Notes under the pieces: generated by a model | What the model was told of the DNA's origin: nothing | Database searches by the model: none | Seen by the model: only the letters and a program-made list of their open reading frames with translations | Shown here: positions 16,713-25,509 of the stretch, piece after piece | How positions within the stretch are numbered: position 1 is the first letter of the stretch | Layout: every line of letters starts with the position of its first letter | Program-made: the position numbers and the translations under genes | NCBI GenBank assembly: GCA_021732745.1 | Contig: JAKFUK010000004.1 | Coordinates: 62,001 to 126,000 of the forward strand | Direction: 5' to 3' | Origin: Nevskia sp. | GTDB taxonomy: Bacteria > Pseudomonadota > Gammaproteobacteria > Nevskiales > Nevskiaceae | DNA length: 64,000 nucleotides

Positions 16713-17918
16713 ATGGATGTCACCGCCGTCAACCCCGAGATCAGTGCGCGCTATCAGGCGTTCACCGAGAGCGAGAACCAGCGTCTGCTGCGCGCCTCGT
16801 ACGTCACGGGCTGCGTGATGTTCGTGCTGGCGCTGCTGACCGAGCACTATGGTCTGGGAGCCCGCTTCGATCCGGTTGCGATCGCTGCCGCCATCGGCTT
16901 CGTGCTGATGCAGTGCGCCGCTCTCACCGTGGGAATGATGCGCGGTCTTGCTGCACCGGGCGACCGGCTGCGCGGCTTTCTCGTCGCCATCAACGGTCTG
17001 ATGTGGGTGTTGCTGAGCGCGGCCCATACCGGAGCCGGCGACACTTCAGCCTACGGACAGGAGTTCGTGCTGGTTCAACTGGCGTTCTGCTTCGGCTTTT
17101 CGGGGCTGTCGCAGCGCGCTGCCGCCGGTGCCGGGTTGAGCATCGCCGTCGCGCTGCCGTTGGCGCTGATGCTCGGCGGAGCGGTGGAGACGGTCGCCAT
17201 CGTGCGTGCGGCGTTCGTGATGCTCGGCGTCAACGTGGTCGGCATTGCAGGCCGGCATTGGCTGGAAATGTCGCAGCGCGCGCAGTTCATGGCGCAACTG
17301 TCGCTGAAGACGCAGGCGACCACCGATCCGCTCACCGGTCTGGCCAACCGCCGGGGCATGCAGCAAGGGCTCGAGGCCGCGATTCACTTTGCCTGGCGCG
17401 AAGGCCAGCATCTGGCGGTGATCCTGCTCGATCTCGATCGCTTCAAGCCGATCAACGACCGCTTCGGACACGAAGCGGGCGACGCGGCGCTGCGCGAGGT
17501 CGCGCGTCGGCTGAAGACCGTGGCGCGGCGCAGCAACGATATCGTCGCTCGCCTTGGCGGTGACGAGTTCGCGGTGGTCTGCGTCGCACCGCAGATCGAC
17601 GACCTGCGCACCATCGCCGACGAACTGCACGCGGTGACGCGCGAGATCGTGCTCCGGTTCGGCGATGGCGAAGGCCCGGCCGGCGAGGCGCACACGTCGG
17701 CATCGCTCGGCGTGCTGATAGTCCGTCGCCCGGGCCCGCGTCTGTCGCAGAACGAATTGATCCAGCGGGCCGATGCGCTGTCGATGCTGGTCAAGCGCAT
17801 CGGCGGCGGCCAGATGATGATGCGCGAATGGTCCGAGGCGCTGGCGCGCAGGCACCTGCGTAGCGAAGGCACCCAGCAGCCGGCCGCTGCCTTGATGGCG
17901 CGCACGGCTTGTTCGTGA
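16713..17918 (+). CDS. Diguanylate cyclase with N-terminal membrane domain
   Basis: 401 residues from ATG 16713; an in-frame ATG at 16608 would add 35 residues of non-conserved sequence. Six or so membrane helices occupy residues 25-185 and probably act as a sensor. The C-terminal GGDEF domain starts near DPLTGLANRRG. The active-site GGDEF itself is at about 282-286, and the product-inhibition I-site RSND lies five residues before it. The enzyme makes c-di-GMP from two GTP at the inner membrane. The gene is flanked by two long inverted repeats and has no operon partner. Confidence 0.9.
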   Translation: MDVTAVNPEISARYQAFTESENQRLLRASYVTGCVMFVLALLTEHYGLGARFDPVAIAAAIGFVLMQCAALTVGMMRGLAAPGDRLRGFLVAINGLMWVLLSAAHTGAGDTSAYGQEFVLVQLAFCFGFSGLSQRAAAGAGLSIAVALPLALMLGGAVETVAIVRAAFVMLGVNVVGIAGRHWLEMSQRAQFMAQLSLKTQATTDPLTGLANRRGMQQGLEAAIHFAWREGQHLAVILLDLDRFKPINDRFGHEAGDAALREVARRLKTVARRSNDIVARLGGDEFAVVCVAPQIDDLRTIADELHAVTREIVLRFGDGEGPAGEAHTSASLGVLIVRRPGPRLSQNELIQRADALSMLVKRIGGGQMMMREWSEALARRHLRSEGTQQPAAALMARTACS

Positions 17919-18859
17919 CGCGACGGCCGGCCCGGATCAGGAAAGCAGCCTTTCGTTTCGAATCACGGTGACACCTTACTAATTCCCCAATTTGCGAGCG
18001 GATGGACCGTTGTTGGAGTTGCTTTCATGGTCTGACTTCGTCGCACTTTTTCGCGCTATCGCGCGGGAACTCCTGATTGACCCCCGGCCCGGCCGAACAT
18101 CACGGCCGGGCGTTCAGATTCGCAGCGAGCAGTGCTCGCAAAGCGCGAACCCTCACCCCCTCCGATCGCTGCGATGCTCGGTGCCATGCAATGGGGGAGA
18201 AAGGCGGAAGCAACAGCCAAGCAACGGCAGCAGCAACAACCAATCAAAAACCGAAAAGGCTCCCTCCCTCGCTTGCGGGGGAGGGCTGGGGTGGGGGCGG
18301 TTGACCAAGCGCCATGTCGGCAAAGGATTGCCGACCTACTGCCGAACAGCCGTCGCGCGAAGCGCGGCGGCTGTGGCTTTTGATGTGGCCGTGGCTTTTG
18401 CCGTAGTCCCCCATTGAGCGCGCCGAGCATCGCAGGACATGGCGGAATAGGCCCCGCCGGGGGCGAGGCAGGAGCCGAAGCCTTTTCGTCACGCCAGGGA
18501 TGGCGTGTCGAAAAGCCCCGACATGTCCGAGAAGCACAGGGCATCGGTTCGCGCTTCTGCTTCTCGCGAACCGACGCAGCGACGGGGCGCATTCCTTTTG
18601 GTGACTTTTCCTTGTGCGTTTCAAGGAAAAGTTACCCGCGCGATAGCGCGGAATGGTTCGGTGAAGCCAGATCAGTAAGGGAAGCAGGCGGCACCGAGTC
18701 CGTCGGGATGCGCGGTGAAGCCGCTTTCCCGACCTACTAGGTCTGAGGCCAGCCTCAGAAGGCGGGCGCGGCCCGCCCTACGTGAGAGCGTCGGCAAGGG
18801 ATTGCCGACCTACAGCCCTGAAGCCCGACCCACAACGCAACGTAAACCAAACGCCACCC
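17919..18859. repeat. Long composite dispersed repeat, copy 2, and REP cluster
   Basis: No gene is supported here. The segment at 18045-18739 is the reverse-oriented relative of 15675-16375: CGCGCTATCGCGCGGGAAC (about 18053), GATCGCTGCGATGCTCGG (about 18165), GCCGAGCATCGCAGG (about 18421), CCGCGCGATAGCGCGG (about 18637) and GTCGGGATGCGCGGTGAAGC (18701 onward). It also holds a CCCTCCCTCGCTTGCGGGGGAGGG palindrome region (18257-18300) and REP units at 18316-18339, 18761-18781 and 18790-18813. Confidence 0.7.
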
Positions 18860-19579
18860 TCAAAAATCAAACGTGTACTTCACCCCCAGATACACCTTCG
18901 GATCATCATCCCGCCCGTTCGGCAGATCGGCCGCACTGAGGTTGGTATCGACCGCCGTCAGCGAAAACACCAGCCCCTTCATGATGGTCTTGGCGATCGA
19001 CAGGCTGTAGTCGAAGTACTGGTCGCCGAATGCCAGTTCGGCACCGCCGCCATGCGTGTAGCCCGCTTGTGCGGTGATCGCGACGGTCGGCGTGACTTGA
19101 TACGTGTAGGCCGCCGAGTAGTAGAAGCTCGGCTTGCCGGTGGCGACGAAATCCGGCGAGTAATAGAACTGCGCCTTGACCGGCCCGGCGTAAAGCGTCG
19201 TGCCGAATTCGGCGGTGTCGAGGTCTTGGGTGGCCGGGGCGAACGGCGGGTTTTCCTGATCCTCCGGCAGGACGTAGTACAGCGCGAACACGTCCAGCGA
19301 CACGGTTTCGCTGAAGCGGTGCAGGTAGCCGGCATAGACATCAAGCTCGGAGCCGCCGAACAGCGCGGTGTTGCTGGCCCAGATGCCGGCGAGGAAGCCG
19401 CTGTCGTGCGCGTAGTCGATGCCGCCCTGCACCGCGGCCCCGCCTTCCGCAGCCACCCCGCGAAACACGTACTCGCTGAACACGCCGGCATTGCCGGTGA
19501 CGGCCGCCGACGCCGCACCACTGGCTCCCAGTGCGCACAATGCAGTTGCTGCCTTCGTCCAAAAGGCATTCGGTTTCAT
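18860..19579 (-). CDS. TorF-family putative outer-membrane porin
   Basis: 239 residues from ATG 19579. A clear signal peptide (residues 1-26, ending GAASA) is followed by alternating beta-strand sequence: NAGVFSEYVFRGVAAEGGAAVQGGIDYAHDSGFLAGIW at the start and VYLGVKYTFDF at the end, with the terminal aromatic residue expected of an outer-membrane barrel. The opening pattern is that of the family annotated TorF/Gcw_chp, conserved in gammaproteobacteria and of unknown substrate. The gene stands alone, divergent from pdeM. Confidence 0.82.
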   Translation of the reverse strand: MKPNAFWTKAATALCALGASGAASAAVTGNAGVFSEYVFRGVAAEGGAAVQGGIDYAHDSGFLAGIWASNTALFGGSELDVYAGYLHRFSETVSLDVFALYYVLPEDQENPPFAPATQDLDTAEFGTTLYAGPVKAQFYYSPDFVATGKPSFYYSAAYTYQVTPTVAITAQAGYTHGGGAELAFGDQYFDYSLSIAKTIMKGLVFSLTAVDTNLSAADLPNGRDDDPKVYLGVKYTFDF

Positions 19580-19735
19580 CGTCTGTCTTCTCCCTGGTGG
19601 TGGTCGCACGCGGCCAGCGCGAGGCTGTTGCCTGGGGTGCGAATTTTTCTTGTCTACCGGTTTTCCCGCATCGGAAGAGTGGCAACGCGGCGGGCAGATG
19701 GTCAATCCGGGGCAGCCAGTCCTTATGATCGGGTG

Positions 19736-20449
19736 ATGACCCCGCTACCCACGACCGCTGGCGACCCGATCCTCGTCGCCAATGAGGCCCTGATCCCGCT
19801 CCTCGACCGCGCCCTGCTCTGGCCGCAGGCGCGGACGCTGATCGTGGCCGACGTGCACCTGGGCAAGGGTGCTGCGTTCCGGCGCGCCGGCGTGCCGGTG
19901 CCGAGCGGCGCGACCACGGCCGATCTCGCCAGACTCGACCGGCTGATTGCCGACCACGCGCCGCAGCGGCTGCTGGTGCTCGGCGATCTGTTCCACGCGC
20001 GGCTGTCGGCGGACGAACCGGCGGTCGCGGCGATTGATGCCTTCCGGGTTCGTCATGCGGCGTTGCAGATCACTGCGATCCGGGGCAATCACGATCGCTA
20101 CGTCGAGCAGCTGCCGGCGGGGTGGCGGATCGAATGGATCAGCAACAGCCTGCACGAGCCTCCATTCGTGTTCGCCCACGAACCGCAGACGGACCCGCGC
20201 GGCTTCGTGCTGGCCGGCCATATCCACCCGGTGCTGATGCTGAAATCGCGACGCGATTCGGCGCGGCTGCCGGTGTTCTGGTTCCGCCACGCCGAGCGGA
20301 TCGCCGTGCTGCCGTCGTTCGGCAGCTTCACCGGCGGCTATCCGGTGACGCCAGACAAGTGCGATGCGGTGATCGCCGTCACGCCGGACGGACTGGTTCC
20401 GATACAGTCCGGCAAATTTTTCGAGACGCTCAAGCCATGTATGTCCTGA
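19736..20449 (+). CDS. pdeM: Ligase-associated DNA damage response endonuclease PdeM
   Basis: 237 residues from ATG 19736; the long open frame upstream is antisense to the porin gene. It has the calcineurin-type phosphoesterase metal sites: D39/H41 in VADVHLGKG, GD at 83-84, GNHD at 117-120 and GHIH at 161-164. Family members are found with the ATP-dependent DNA ligase, Lhr-like helicase and MBL exonuclease. The other three lie 6-15 kb upstream in this window, so the set is complete but dispersed. Confidence 0.88.
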   Translation: MTPLPTTAGDPILVANEALIPLLDRALLWPQARTLIVADVHLGKGAAFRRAGVPVPSGATTADLARLDRLIADHAPQRLLVLGDLFHARLSADEPAVAAIDAFRVRHAALQITAIRGNHDRYVEQLPAGWRIEWISNSLHEPPFVFAHEPQTDPRGFVLAGHIHPVLMLKSRRDSARLPVFWFRHAERIAVLPSFGSFTGGYPVTPDKCDAVIAVTPDGLVPIQSGKFFETLKPCMS

Positions 20450-20674
20450 TCGCTGGCATTACGGGGACACCGCACCAATTTTCAAATTTGCGAACCAATC
20501 GGCTTGATCGCGCTTCGCCGAGCGCCGGATGAGCGCCAACCAGCGGCAACGCTTGACACGCCGCCAACGCATCACGCCAGCGCATCGAGCAGCCGCAACC
20601 GGAGTCCGGCAAACGATCGCAGCCCGTAATCGAAGTGATGCAAGTCCGGATGAATCTGGAACTTGTTTCGGGAA
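20450..20674. other. Intergenic stretch without a convincing gene
   Basis: This separates pdeM from the convergent thiolase gene. On the minus strand a short unbroken stretch (HPDLHHFDYGLRSFAGLRLR, then a stop near 20580) looks protein-like, but it has no start codon of its own and follows the thiolase stop. It may be a gene remnant; I do not recognise it. Confidence 0.35.
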
Positions 20675-21880
20675 TCAGACGCGCTCGATCACCAGCGCGA
20701 TGCCCTGACCGACGCCGATGCACATCGTGCACAGCGCGTAGCGGCCGCCGATGCGTTCGAGCTGGTTCAGGGCGGTGGTGACCAGACGGGCACCCGATGC
20801 GCCCAGCGGATGGCCGATGGCGATGGCACCGCCGTTGGCGTTGACGTGGGCCGCATCGTCGGCAAGGCCGAGATCGCGCGTCACCGCGAGACCTTGCGCG
20901 GCGAAGGCTTCGTTGAGTTCGATGACGTCCATCTGGGCAAGCGTCAGCCCGGCCATCGCCAGCACCTTCTTCGCGGCCGGAGCCGGGCCGAAACCCATGA
21001 TCCTCGGCGCGAGGCCGACGGTGGCCATGGCCAGTACGCGGGCACGGGGCTTGAGGCCGTGTTTCGCGGCTGCGGCTTCGGACGCGAGCAGCACGGCACA
21101 GGCACCGTCGTTGACGCCGCTGGCATTGCCGGCAGTGACCGTGCCGTCCGGCTTCACCACGCCTTTCAGCTTGGTGAGCATCGCCAGCGTGGTTTCCGGG
21201 CGCGGATGTTCGTCGCTGCTGAACATCAGCGACTCGCTGCGCTTGACGGGGATCGCGACTGGAATCAGCTCGTTCGCGAAGTAGCCGGTGGCATGAGCAG
21301 CGGCCCAGCGCTGCTGGCTGCGGATCGCGAAGGCGTCCTGATCGGCGCGAGCGATGCCGAACTGCACGGCGACGTTCTCGGCGGTTTCCGGCATCGAGTC
21401 GATGCCGTATTTCGCTTTTATCAGCGGATTGACGAAACGCCAGCCGATGGTGGTGTCCTCGATCTTGGCGACCCGCGAGAACGCGCTATCGGCCTTGCCC
21501 ATGACGAACGGCGCGCGGCTCATGCTTTCGACGCCACCGGCGATCATCAGGCCCGCCTCACCCGCCTTGATCGAGCGTGCGGCGAGACCGATGGCATCGA
21601 GGCTCGATCCGCACAGGCGGTTGATCGTGGTGCCCGGCACGCTGTCCGGCAATCCGGCCAGCAGGGCGGCCATGCGCCCGACATTGCGGTTGTCCTCGCC
21701 CGCGCCGTTGGCGCAGCCGTAGAGCACGTCGTCTACCGCGCCCCAGTCGACGTTCGGATTGCGCTGCATGAGTGCCGCGATCGGCAGGGCGGCGAGATCG
21801 TCGGCGCGGACATGGGCCAGCGCGCCGCCGTAGCGGCCGAAGGGGGTGCGGATGGCGTCGCAGATATAGGCGTGGTTCAT
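20675..21880 (-). CDS. paaJ: 3-oxoadipyl-CoA/3-oxo-5,6-dehydrosuberyl-CoA thiolase
   Basis: 401 residues, the normal length. The nucleophilic cysteine is C90 in NRLCGSS. The second-site histidine is in GGAIAIGHPLGASGAR, and the last cysteine in LCTMCIGVGQG. It cleaves 3-oxo-5,6-dehydrosuberyl-CoA and 3-oxoadipyl-CoA to acetyl-CoA plus a shorter acyl-CoA or succinyl-CoA, the last step of the phenylacetate route. It is the final gene of the leftward paa run; a GTCATTCCGG element separates it from paaK. A PcaF function in the beta-ketoadipate pathway is possible from sequence alone; the neighbours favour PaaJ. Confidence 0.9.
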   Translation of the reverse strand: MNHAYICDAIRTPFGRYGGALAHVRADDLAALPIAALMQRNPNVDWGAVDDVLYGCANGAGEDNRNVGRMAALLAGLPDSVPGTTINRLCGSSLDAIGLAARSIKAGEAGLMIAGGVESMSRAPFVMGKADSAFSRVAKIEDTTIGWRFVNPLIKAKYGIDSMPETAENVAVQFGIARADQDAFAIRSQQRWAAAHATGYFANELIPVAIPVKRSESLMFSSDEHPRPETTLAMLTKLKGVVKPDGTVTAGNASGVNDGACAVLLASEAAAAKHGLKPRARVLAMATVGLAPRIMGFGPAPAAKKVLAMAGLTLAQMDVIELNEAFAAQGLAVTRDLGLADDAAHVNANGGAIAIGHPLGASGARLVTTALNQLERIGGRYALCTMCIGVGQGIALVIERV

Positions 21881-21914
21881 GGCTTTGGCTTCAGGGTGCA
21901 GTCATCACAAGTCC

Positions 21915-21999
21915 GTCATTCCGGCGCAGGCCGGAATCCAGTGTCGGCAGCGCTGCGATCAGCGACCGGCGTCTGGATTCCGGCTTTCGCCGGAATGAC
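21915..21999. repeat. GTCATTCCGG inverted-repeat element between paaJ and paaK
   Basis: GTCATTCCGGCGCAGGCCGG at the left and CCGGCTTTCGCCGGAATGAC at the right, in the same family as 16047-16127 and 28550-28649. Confidence 0.75.
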
Positions 22000-22039
22000 G
22001 GTGTCGATGAAGAGAGCTGCAAGGGGCAACAGCCCAGCG

Positions 22040-23377
22040 TCAGGCAACGGACGCTGCCGCTTCCTTCGGCCGGCGGTCGATCACCCGCTTGGCCTTGCCG
22101 ATCGAACGCTCCAGCGTGTCCGGCGCATGCAGCAGCACGCGGATGCTGATGCCGACATGGGTTTTCACCAGATGCTGGAGCGCGGCCTGCACTTCAGCGC
22201 GCTTGTCGATGCCGAGTTCCGCAGGCGGGCAGGCGGTTTCGACATTGACCAGCACCGAGTCGAGATTGCCGGCGCGCAGCACTTCGATCAGGTAGTTCGG
22301 CGTCAGCTCGGGAATCTTCAGCAGCAGTTCCTCGATCTGGGTCGGGAACACGTTGACGCCGCGGATGATCAGCATGTCGTCCGAGCGACCGGTGATCTTG
22401 CCCATGCGGCGCATGCTGCGCGCAGTCGGCGGCAGCAGGCGCGTGAGGTCGCGCGTGCGGTAACGGATGATCGGCAGCGCTTCCTTGGTAAGGCTCGTGA
22501 ACACCAGCTCGCCGTCCTCGCCGTCTGCCACGACTTCGCCGGTCACCGGATTGATGATCTCGGGATAGAAATGGTCCTCCCAGATCACCGGGCCGTCCTT
22601 GGTTTCCAGGCATTCGCTGGCCACACCCGGCCCCATCACTTCGGACAGGCCGTAGATGTCGACGGCGTCGATGTCGGCACGCGCCTCGATGGCCTCGCGC
22701 ATGGCATTGGTCCAGGGCTCGGCACCGAAAATGCCGGTGCGCAAGCTTGATTGGGCCGGATCGAGGCCCTGACGATGGAATTCCTCGATCAGGTTCAGCA
22801 TGTAGCTCGGCGTCACCATGATGATGTCGGGCTTGAAGTCCTGGATCAGCTGGACCTGCTTTTCGGTCTGGCCGCCGGACATCGGCACTACCGTGCAGCC
22901 CAGGCGTTCCGCACCGTAATGGGCACCGAGACCGCCGGTGAACAGGCCGTAGCCGTACGCGATATGGACCATGTCGCCGGGCGCGCCACCGGCGGCGCGG
23001 ATGCTGCGGGCGACGACATCGGCCCAGGTCGAGATGTCCTTCGCGGTGTAGCCGACCACGGTGGGCTTGCCGGTGGTGCCGCTCGAGGCGTGCACGCGCA
23101 CCACCTGATCGCGCGGCACCGCGAACAGGCCGAAGGGGTAGTGGTCGCGCAGGTCCTTCTTGGTGGTGAACGGGAATTTCGCGAGGTCGGCGAGCGTCTT
23201 CAGATCATCTGGATGAACCCCGGCAGCGTCGAAACTGGCCCGGTAGTGCGGCACCTTGTCGTAGGCGTGACGCAGCGACCAGCGCATGCGCTGCAGCTGC
23301 ACGGCCTGCAATTCATCGCGGCTGGCGCGTTCGATCGGATCGAGCACGGCGGCTCGCGGGGCATGACGACTGACCAT
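22040..23377 (-). CDS. paaK: Phenylacetate-CoA ligase
   Basis: 445 residues from ATG 23377 (AGAGGAG seven bases upstream). The frame continues upstream into paaI antisense and is not coding there. The adenylate-forming motif SSGTTGKPT is at 98-106. YGLSEVMGPGVASEC and the C-terminal GRSDDMLIIRGVNVFPTQIE are diagnostic of PaaK. It activates phenylacetate to phenylacetyl-CoA with ATP in the cytoplasm, the entry step for everything else in this cluster and the source of the PaaX inducer. It follows paaI by 50 bases. Confidence 0.95.
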   Translation of the reverse strand: MVSRHAPRAAVLDPIERASRDELQAVQLQRMRWSLRHAYDKVPHYRASFDAAGVHPDDLKTLADLAKFPFTTKKDLRDHYPFGLFAVPRDQVVRVHASSGTTGKPTVVGYTAKDISTWADVVARSIRAAGGAPGDMVHIAYGYGLFTGGLGAHYGAERLGCTVVPMSGGQTEKQVQLIQDFKPDIIMVTPSYMLNLIEEFHRQGLDPAQSSLRTGIFGAEPWTNAMREAIEARADIDAVDIYGLSEVMGPGVASECLETKDGPVIWEDHFYPEIINPVTGEVVADGEDGELVFTSLTKEALPIIRYRTRDLTRLLPPTARSMRRMGKITGRSDDMLIIRGVNVFPTQIEELLLKIPELTPNYLIEVLRAGNLDSVLVNVETACPPAELGIDKRAEVQAALQHLVKTHVGISIRVLLHAPDTLERSIGKAKRVIDRRPKEAAASVA

Positions 23378-23427
23378 CGGAATCTCCTCTTGAAACGCAC
23401 AGAACCAAATGCTGCAACTGTTCCCGC

Positions 23428-23880
23428 TCAGGCCTGCTCGGTACCGATGACGGTGCCGCCGATCTTCAGCGACTTGCCGCGGAACAAGGCCAGCACTTCG
23501 CCGGCTTCGTCGGTGACGGCGACGTCGTAGACGCCGCTCTTGCCGCTGCGCGCGCGCTCCACTGCCGTGGCGGTGAGCTGCTGTCCTTCGCGGCCGGCGC
23601 GCAGGAATTCGATCGAGCAACCCGCCGCCACCGCCGCTTCGTTGCGGCTGTTGCAGGCAAACGCGAACGCCGAATCGGCGAGTGCGAACAGCGTTCCGCC
23701 GTGGCAGGTGCCATAGCCGTTGAGCATGTCGCGACGCACGGTCATGGTCATGGTGGCGCAGCCGGGGCCGATGTCGGTCAGCACCGCGCCCATCGCTTTC
23801 GAGGCCTGGTCGCGGGCATACATGGCATCGGCGCTGGCGCGGGCGATGGCCTGCGGATCGCTGGCATCAAGTTTGTTCAT
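23428..23880 (-). CDS. paaI: Hydroxyphenylacetyl-CoA thioesterase PaaI
   Basis: 150 residues from ATG 23880; a GTG at 23892 would add four residues. Neither has a clear Shine-Dalgarno. This is a hot-dog fold protein with the CHGGTLFALADSAFAFA motif of the PaaI/4HBT family. PaaI hydrolyses dead-end ring-hydroxylated phenylacetyl-CoA products, freeing CoA if the epoxidase or ring opening stalls. It lies between paaH and paaK in the leftward operon. Confidence 0.9.
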   Translation of the reverse strand: MNKLDASDPQAIARASADAMYARDQASKAMGAVLTDIGPGCATMTMTVRRDMLNGYGTCHGGTLFALADSAFAFACNSRNEAAVAAGCSIEFLRAGREGQQLTATAVERARSGKSGVYDVAVTDEAGEVLALFRGKSLKIGGTVIGTEQA

Positions 23881-23976
23881 GAGGGTGATCACTGGGCAGA
23901 TTGGGAATCGCCGACGTGGATCGGCTTCTTGAAGGACATACCGTCGATTCGGTCATGAGGTTTCCGGCTCCAGCGC

Positions 23977-25509
23977 TCAGGATTGAGCCCGAACCGCATG
24001 TCGCAGCCATGCCGACGCCCGATAGCGCGGCTCTCCGTAATGCGCCTGCAAGTGGTCGAGCCCGGCCAGCACGCGATCCAGCCCGATGCGCTGCGCCCAT
24101 TCCACCGGGCCGATCGGATAGTTCACGCCGCCGCGCATCGCGATATCCACCGCGTCGAGGCTGCACACTTGCTGATGCACCGCATCGAAGGCTTCGTTGG
24201 CGAGCATCGCCACGGTGCGGAATACGGCCAGGCCGGGCGAATCGGAGAACACGGAGACCGCGAAGCCGGCCGATTGCAGCATGCCGATCACTGAATCGCG
24301 CGCCGCATCCGGGCAATGCGCGGACACCGCGATCGCCGTGCGCCTGACGGTCGCGGCATCCAGCATCAGGTCGACGACCACGACATCGCGCAGGCCGTGG
24401 GCGAGCGCCATCGCGGTGGCACTGCGGCCGTCGGTCGCGAACAGCGCGGTGCTGCCGTCGATGGTGGCGATGCGGTCGTCGGTCACGCCACTCAGCGTCT
24501 GCAAGGGGTGGGCGGCCGAGGCGTACATCCGCTTCGACAGCGCGCTGCCCAGCGGATGGCCGAGGTTAAGGGCGATGCGCCAGGGGCGCGGCTGCGGGCC
24601 GGCGGTCGCGGCTTCCGCCTTCGCGGCACCGTCGCGATAATCGAAGAAGCCGCGCCCGCTCTTGCGGCCAAGATGGCCGGCCTGCACCAGTTCGAGCTGC
24701 ACGAACGAGGGCTGGAACCGTGGATCGCCGTAGAAGGCGTCGAACACCGAGCGGGTCACGGCATAGTTCACGTCGTGACCGATCAGGTCCATCAGCTCGC
24801 AGGGTCCCATGCGAAAGCCGCCGGATTCGCGGATCACCGCATCGAGTGTGGCGGCATCGCAAACGCCTTCCTGCAGCAGGCGCAGGCCTTCGGCATAGAA
24901 GGGCCGGGCGACTCGGTTGACGATGAAGCCTGGCGTCGAGCGCGCCCGCACCGGCGTCTTGCCCCAGGCCTGGGAGGTCGCGAACACGGTGTCGGCCACC
25001 GCCTTGTCGGTCGCAGCCCCCGAAATCACTTCGACCAGCGGCATCAGCGGTGCCGGATTGAAGAAGTGCATGCCGACCAGGCGCTCCGGGCGCTTGAGTC
25101 CCGCGCCGATGGCGGTGACCGAAATCGACGAGGTGTTGGTGGCGAGGATCGCGTCATCCGCGAGCAGCGCTTCGAGCTGGCCGAACAGCGCGCGCTTGGC
25201 ATCGAGGTTCTCGACGATCGCTTCGATGACGAGCTTCGCATCGCGCAGCGCGTCGAGCGATTCGGCCGGCAGCAGCGCCGCCGATGCGGCGGCCGCCTGC
25301 TCTGCGGAAAGCTTGCCCTTGGCGACCAGCTTGTCGATCTGGGCACGGATGCCGGCGATGGCGCTGACCGCCGCACCCGGCCGCAGATCGTGCAGCAGCA
25401 CCGGATGGCCGGCGACAGCGGCGATCTGGGCAATGCCGGCGCCCATCGCGCCAGCACCGATCACGGCGATGGTCGCCGTGATCGGCAACGGGGCGGACGA
25501 TTCGCTCAT
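23977..25509 (-). CDS. paaH: 3-hydroxyadipyl-CoA dehydrogenase
   Basis: 510 residues, the length of PaaH/PaaC-type enzymes with a duplicated C-terminal domain. The NAD motif VIGAGAMGAGIAQ is at 16-28. The catalytic region MHFFNPAPLMPLVEVISG and GFIVNRVARPFYAEGLRLLQEG are conserved, and a second 3HCDH C-terminal domain follows near residue 400. It oxidises 3-hydroxyadipyl-CoA to 3-oxoadipyl-CoA. Its start overlaps the paaG stop (ATGA at 25506-25509), indicating translational coupling. Confidence 0.93.
   Translation of the reverse strand: MSESSAPLPITATIAVIGAGAMGAGIAQIAAVAGHPVLLHDLRPGAAVSAIAGIRAQIDKLVAKGKLSAEQAAAASAALLPAESLDALRDAKLVIEAIVENLDAKRALFGQLEALLADDAILATNTSSISVTAIGAGLKRPERLVGMHFFNPAPLMPLVEVISGAATDKAVADTVFATSQAWGKTPVRARSTPGFIVNRVARPFYAEGLRLLQEGVCDAATLDAVIRESGGFRMGPCELMDLIGHDVNYAVTRSVFDAFYGDPRFQPSFVQLELVQAGHLGRKSGRGFFDYRDGAAKAEAATAGPQPRPWRIALNLGHPLGSALSKRMYASAAHPLQTLSGVTDDRIATIDGSTALFATDGRSATAMALAHGLRDVVVVDLMLDAATVRRTAIAVSAHCPDAARDSVIGMLQSAGFAVSVFSDSPGLAVFRTVAMLANEAFDAVHQQVCSLDAVDIAMRGGVNYPIGPVEWAQRIGLDRVLAGLDHLQAHYGEPRYRASAWLRHAVRAQS

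Noticed and set aside
18782..19735. Long upstream extension of the pdeM frame
   Set aside because: It is antisense to the porin gene; the conserved phosphoesterase begins at 19736.
20430..20732. 100-codon minus-strand frame across the pdeM/paaJ junction
   Set aside because: It overlaps the ends of both genes in a different frame, has no ribosome-binding site and no recognisable domain.
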